Origin: Flavobacteriales bacterium
Lineage (GTDB): Bacteria; Bacteroidota; Bacteroidia; Flavobacteriales; UBA7430
Length of the DNA stretch: 6,238 nt
NCBI GenBank assembly: GCA_024959975.1
Contig: JANXFM010000079.1
Span: 1 to 6,238 of the forward strand
Direction: 5' to 3'
This document shows, piece after piece, positions 4,532 to 6,238 of this stretch. Every line of letters begins with the position of its first letter. The stretch's first letter is position 1. The notes under the pieces are model-generated. The model made no database searches, was not told the DNA's origin, and was given only the letters and a program-made list of their open reading frames with translations. The translations under genes were made by a program, and so were the position numbers.

Positions 4532-6238
4532 AGTAGAGTTTAGGTCAGCAATCACATGATTGGTTTCAATAGAAGATGCTACGTTAATAGCGTCTACGTT
4601 GTAAGAAGAAGAACCTTCCGTCCATTCTTTAACGGTAAAGTCAAGGACTTTATCTGAGGCCCACACCTTGAAAGAGACCGCTTCAGAAGCTTCTAAACCA
4701 TCTTTAGATGAAGTGGTAGCGTCATCACCCCAGACTGCAATAGCTGTTACCGGACTAGAGTAAATCGCAGAACCGATCATATTGCCTGCATCATCAAATG
4801 CAGCAATCTCAGAACCTTCTGTAGGAAGTACATCCCAAGCAGCGTCTTCAAGAACAACAGTCATGTTGTTATCTGTAGCAGGCACTTTAGCGAAGTGAGA
4901 TATATTGTTTTCAGTAACTTCTAAAGAGGAAATTCTGTAATAAGCATCGTTCGATAAGTAGTGAAGTGTTCCGGGAGTATTTGTTTTTATTTGGTATCCT
5001 TCACCCGGAAGCATTTCTCCGATGCCATTAAAGTTCCAGTCCGGAAGATAAGCAGAACCTAAAGAATTTTTAGCGATAACCAGATTGTCTTGATCAACCA
5101 GGTCTGCTAAAACCAGATCTGCAAGAGCAGCTTCGGCTCTTAGGTATCCTATCATATTCCATCCAGCTCCAAATTCAATTGGGTTTTCTTCAGGGAAGGC
5201 ATAAGCTCCAGCAATGGTTAATTCTGAAGCAAGTGACGTTTTAATTTGATATGCCTGCCCAACTTCAATAGCTCCTATTCCGTTATAATCCCATGCCGGA
5301 AGATAGGCCAAACCTGAATAATCTTTCGCTATAACAAGGTTATCTACAATGGGAGCTAAAATAGATGCAATATCCAGATCATTAGGGATCATGTAGGTAG
5401 AGAATATAGACCAACCGCTAACAAAATTTAGATGCTGCTCTGCAGGACCAAATGGTGCAGCAACAACTGAGCTGATAAAAGTAATCCCATTGGTCGTATA
5501 AACTTCCGGACCACCGGAATATGTAATATCTGCACTAAATTCCTCACAAGTTGATGCATCCCAAACATGGTATTCTAATTCCTGATCGGGAAGCAGGCCG
5601 TCTATTTCTTCAGTAGAGACATCGTCTCCCATAGCAGCAATTTGAACCGTACCCTCAGCTATTTCTGTGTAACCGGCGCATACTAAATTTCCATATGCAT
5701 CTTCATAAAAAACGCCTAATAGAGAACCATCTGCTAGAGGAGCTCCGTTAACATCAGTCCATAAACCAGAGATAAAAATAGAATGATTTTGATCTGTTAT
5801 GGTAAGACTCCAATCCGGGCTACACGGATAATCACAAGTTCCGTTATCTACAGTAGCATTCGCATTGTAATTCAATGCCATAGGATCTGTACAACCTGAA
5901 GTTACATTTGTAGTGCCTTCACAAGGTGTTCCTCCATAGCCTGAACAATCAGAAGGACCGAAATAATCATTCCAACCGGCAAATGCATTCGCATACATAC
6001 ATCCATCAGAAGGTACATCATCACAGGATGCATAGGTACATAATTGATTGCCCCATTGATCGTGGGCCTGAACCGTTGCTACTGCATTGTAGTTTGTTGC
6101 GTTTGCATCCAAACAACCTTCTACATCTGAAGAACCTCCTTCACATGGAGTACCTCCGTAATTTGAACATGCTGCTCCATCAAATGATTCATGGAAAGCT
6201 CCAAACGATTCTGCATAAATACAGCCTAATTGCGGAAT
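4406..6238 (-). CDS. Large T9SS-type secreted/surface protein, Cys-rich repeats and modular domains (partial, 5' end outside window)
   Basis: At least 610 residues are visible, numbered here from the window edge. The frame is open to base 6238, so the true start is outside. Order of parts: Cys-rich tandem repeats (5 to about 137) with GC(I/M)YA and CS.YGGTPCEG signatures and GC(L/T)D..A.NYNA.AT segments; domain D1 (about 140-262); two GW/NGIG modules (272-345 and 358-428); domain D2 (about 434-558), resembling D1; and a tail of about 41 residues (570-610) with VINVLGQEV and FHIYNDGTVEKVVK. The tail fits T9SS type A sorting domains (LxKVVDxLGRE ... Y.YDDGTVEK), so export by T9SS to the surface or medium is inferred. 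No enzymatic motif is seen in the visible part, which looks adhesive or structural. An apparent start at 6112 is a TTG inside a repeat (Cys-Leu-Asp-Ala) and is not the real start. Confidence 0.88.
   Translation of the reverse strand: MPQLGCIYAESFGAFHESFDGAACSNYGGTPCEGGSSDVEGCLDANATNYNAVATVQAHDQWGNQLCTYASCDDVPSDGCMYANAFAGWNDYFGPSDCSGYGGTPCEGTTNVTSGCTDPMALNYNANATVDNGTCDYPCSPDWSLTITDQNHSIFISGLWTDVNGAPLADGSLLGVFYEDAYGNLVCAGYTEIAEGTVQIAAMGDDVSTEEIDGLLPDQELEYHVWDASTCEEFSADITYSGGPEVYTTNGITFISSVVAAPFGPAEQHLNFVSGWSIFSTYMIPNDLDIASILAPIVDNLVIAKDYSGLAYLPAWDYNGIGAIEVGQAYQIKTSLASELTIAGAYAFPEENPIEFGAGWNMIGYLRAEAALADLVLADLVDQDNLVIAKNSLGSAYLPDWNFNGIGEMLPGEGYQIKTNTPGTLHYLSNDAYYRISSLEVTENNISHFAKVPATDNNMTVVLEDAAWDVLPTEGSEIAAFDDAGNMIGSAIYSSPVTAIAVWGDDATTSSKDGLEASEAVSFKVWASDKVLDFTVKEWTEGSSSYNVDAINVASSIETNHVIADLNSTERVLVKVINVLGQEVILNNDSFNGKVLFHIYNDGTVEKVVK
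4955..5167 (-). repeat. GW/NGIG module, second copy in the large protein (R2)
   Basis: Residues 358-428 from the window edge contain GAGWNMIGYLR, NLVIAKNSLGSAYLP, WNFNGIGEMLPGEGYQIKT. Its LVIAK motif lies 85 residues after that of the first copy. It is close to both R1 and the copy in the thioredoxin-fold protein, but lacks that copy's cysteines. Confidence 0.88.
5204..5425 (-). repeat. GW/NGIG module, first copy in the large protein (R1)
   Basis: Residues 272-345 from the window edge contain NFVSGWSIFSTYMIP, NLVIAKDYSGLAYLP, WDYNGIGAIEVGQAYQIKT. It is joined to R2 by a short linker (AYAFPEENPIEF) and is tandem with it. R1 differs from R2 mainly in the segment after the GW motif. Confidence 0.88.
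5827..6226 (-). repeat. 222-bp (74-residue) Cys-rich tandem repeat, two copies visible
   Basis: Unit 1 starts at 6226 and unit 2 at 6004, exactly 222 bp apart. Each begins GC(I/M)YA..F, continues to CS.YGGTPCEG and then to GC(L/T)D..A.NYNA.AT. The internal GC(L/T)D motifs (6118 and 5896) show the same 222-bp spacing. Unit 2 is shortened near its end, after NYNANATVD, where it runs into domain D1. The residues just before unit 1 (IPQL) parallel those before unit 2 (VPSD), so at least one more unit probably lies beyond the window. The GCTDPxAxNYN type of motif is familiar from secreted Bacteroidota proteins. Confidence 0.85.

Noticed and set aside
6110..6112. TTG as start codon of the large secreted protein
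   Set aside because: The frame is open upstream to the window edge with clear repeat homology, and this TTG encodes the Leu in the GCLD motif. The protein also lacks a signal peptide at this point.
5827..6226. CRISPR-like or satellite repeat array
   Set aside because: The 222-bp units are coding, in frame, and diverged at synonymous and non-synonymous positions. They encode a protein repeat, with no short identical repeats or spacers.

Overview
The window looks like a chromosomal segment of a Bacteroidota bacterium, probably a marine flavobacterium-like lineage. The evidence is AT-rich DNA, weak or absent Shine-Dalgarno sequences, a textbook Bacteroidetes-type promoter (TTTG, 20 bp, TAnnTTTG), and a large secreted protein ending in a type IX secretion (T9SS) sorting-domain-like tail. 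No finer taxonomy can be supported from the sequence alone.

Left part (1-2529, plus strand): the end of a sugar-acid operon. It holds the last 46 codons of a probable 6-phosphogluconolactonase (pgl), then a complete 6-phosphogluconate dehydratase (edd) and a complete but C-terminally short KDPG aldolase (eda), separated by 2 and 6 bp. Together they take 6-phosphogluconolactone through 6-phosphogluconate and KDPG to pyruvate and glyceraldehyde-3-phosphate, the Entner-Doudoroff route. A glucose-6-phosphate dehydrogenase gene probably lies just upstream, outside the window.

Middle (2534-3468): a convergent minus-strand gene whose stop is 4 bp from the eda stop. It encodes a Nudix-like domain with a destroyed catalytic box plus a C-terminal winged helix, the layout of NrtR-type sugar/NAD regulators. 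It is a good candidate for a regulator of the adjacent operon. Its upstream region holds a strong predicted promoter with inverted and direct repeats around it.

Right part (3469-6238, minus strand): two exported proteins. One is a signal-peptide thioredoxin-fold protein with a CxxC motif. The other is a large, Cys-rich, T9SS-type surface or secreted protein that enters the window already in progress. Both carry the same roughly 70-residue module (GW...LVIAK..G.AYLP...NGIG....G..YQ), once in the small protein and twice in the large one. A strong terminator ends the large gene, and a short intergenic stretch with degenerate repeat copies separates the two.

The most noteworthy points are the module shared by neighbouring exported proteins, the D-R-R-D domain layout of the large protein, the catalytically dead Nudix regulator facing the edd-eda genes, and the shortened Eda. 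Nothing in the window points to a defence system, mobile element, CRISPR array or RNA gene.
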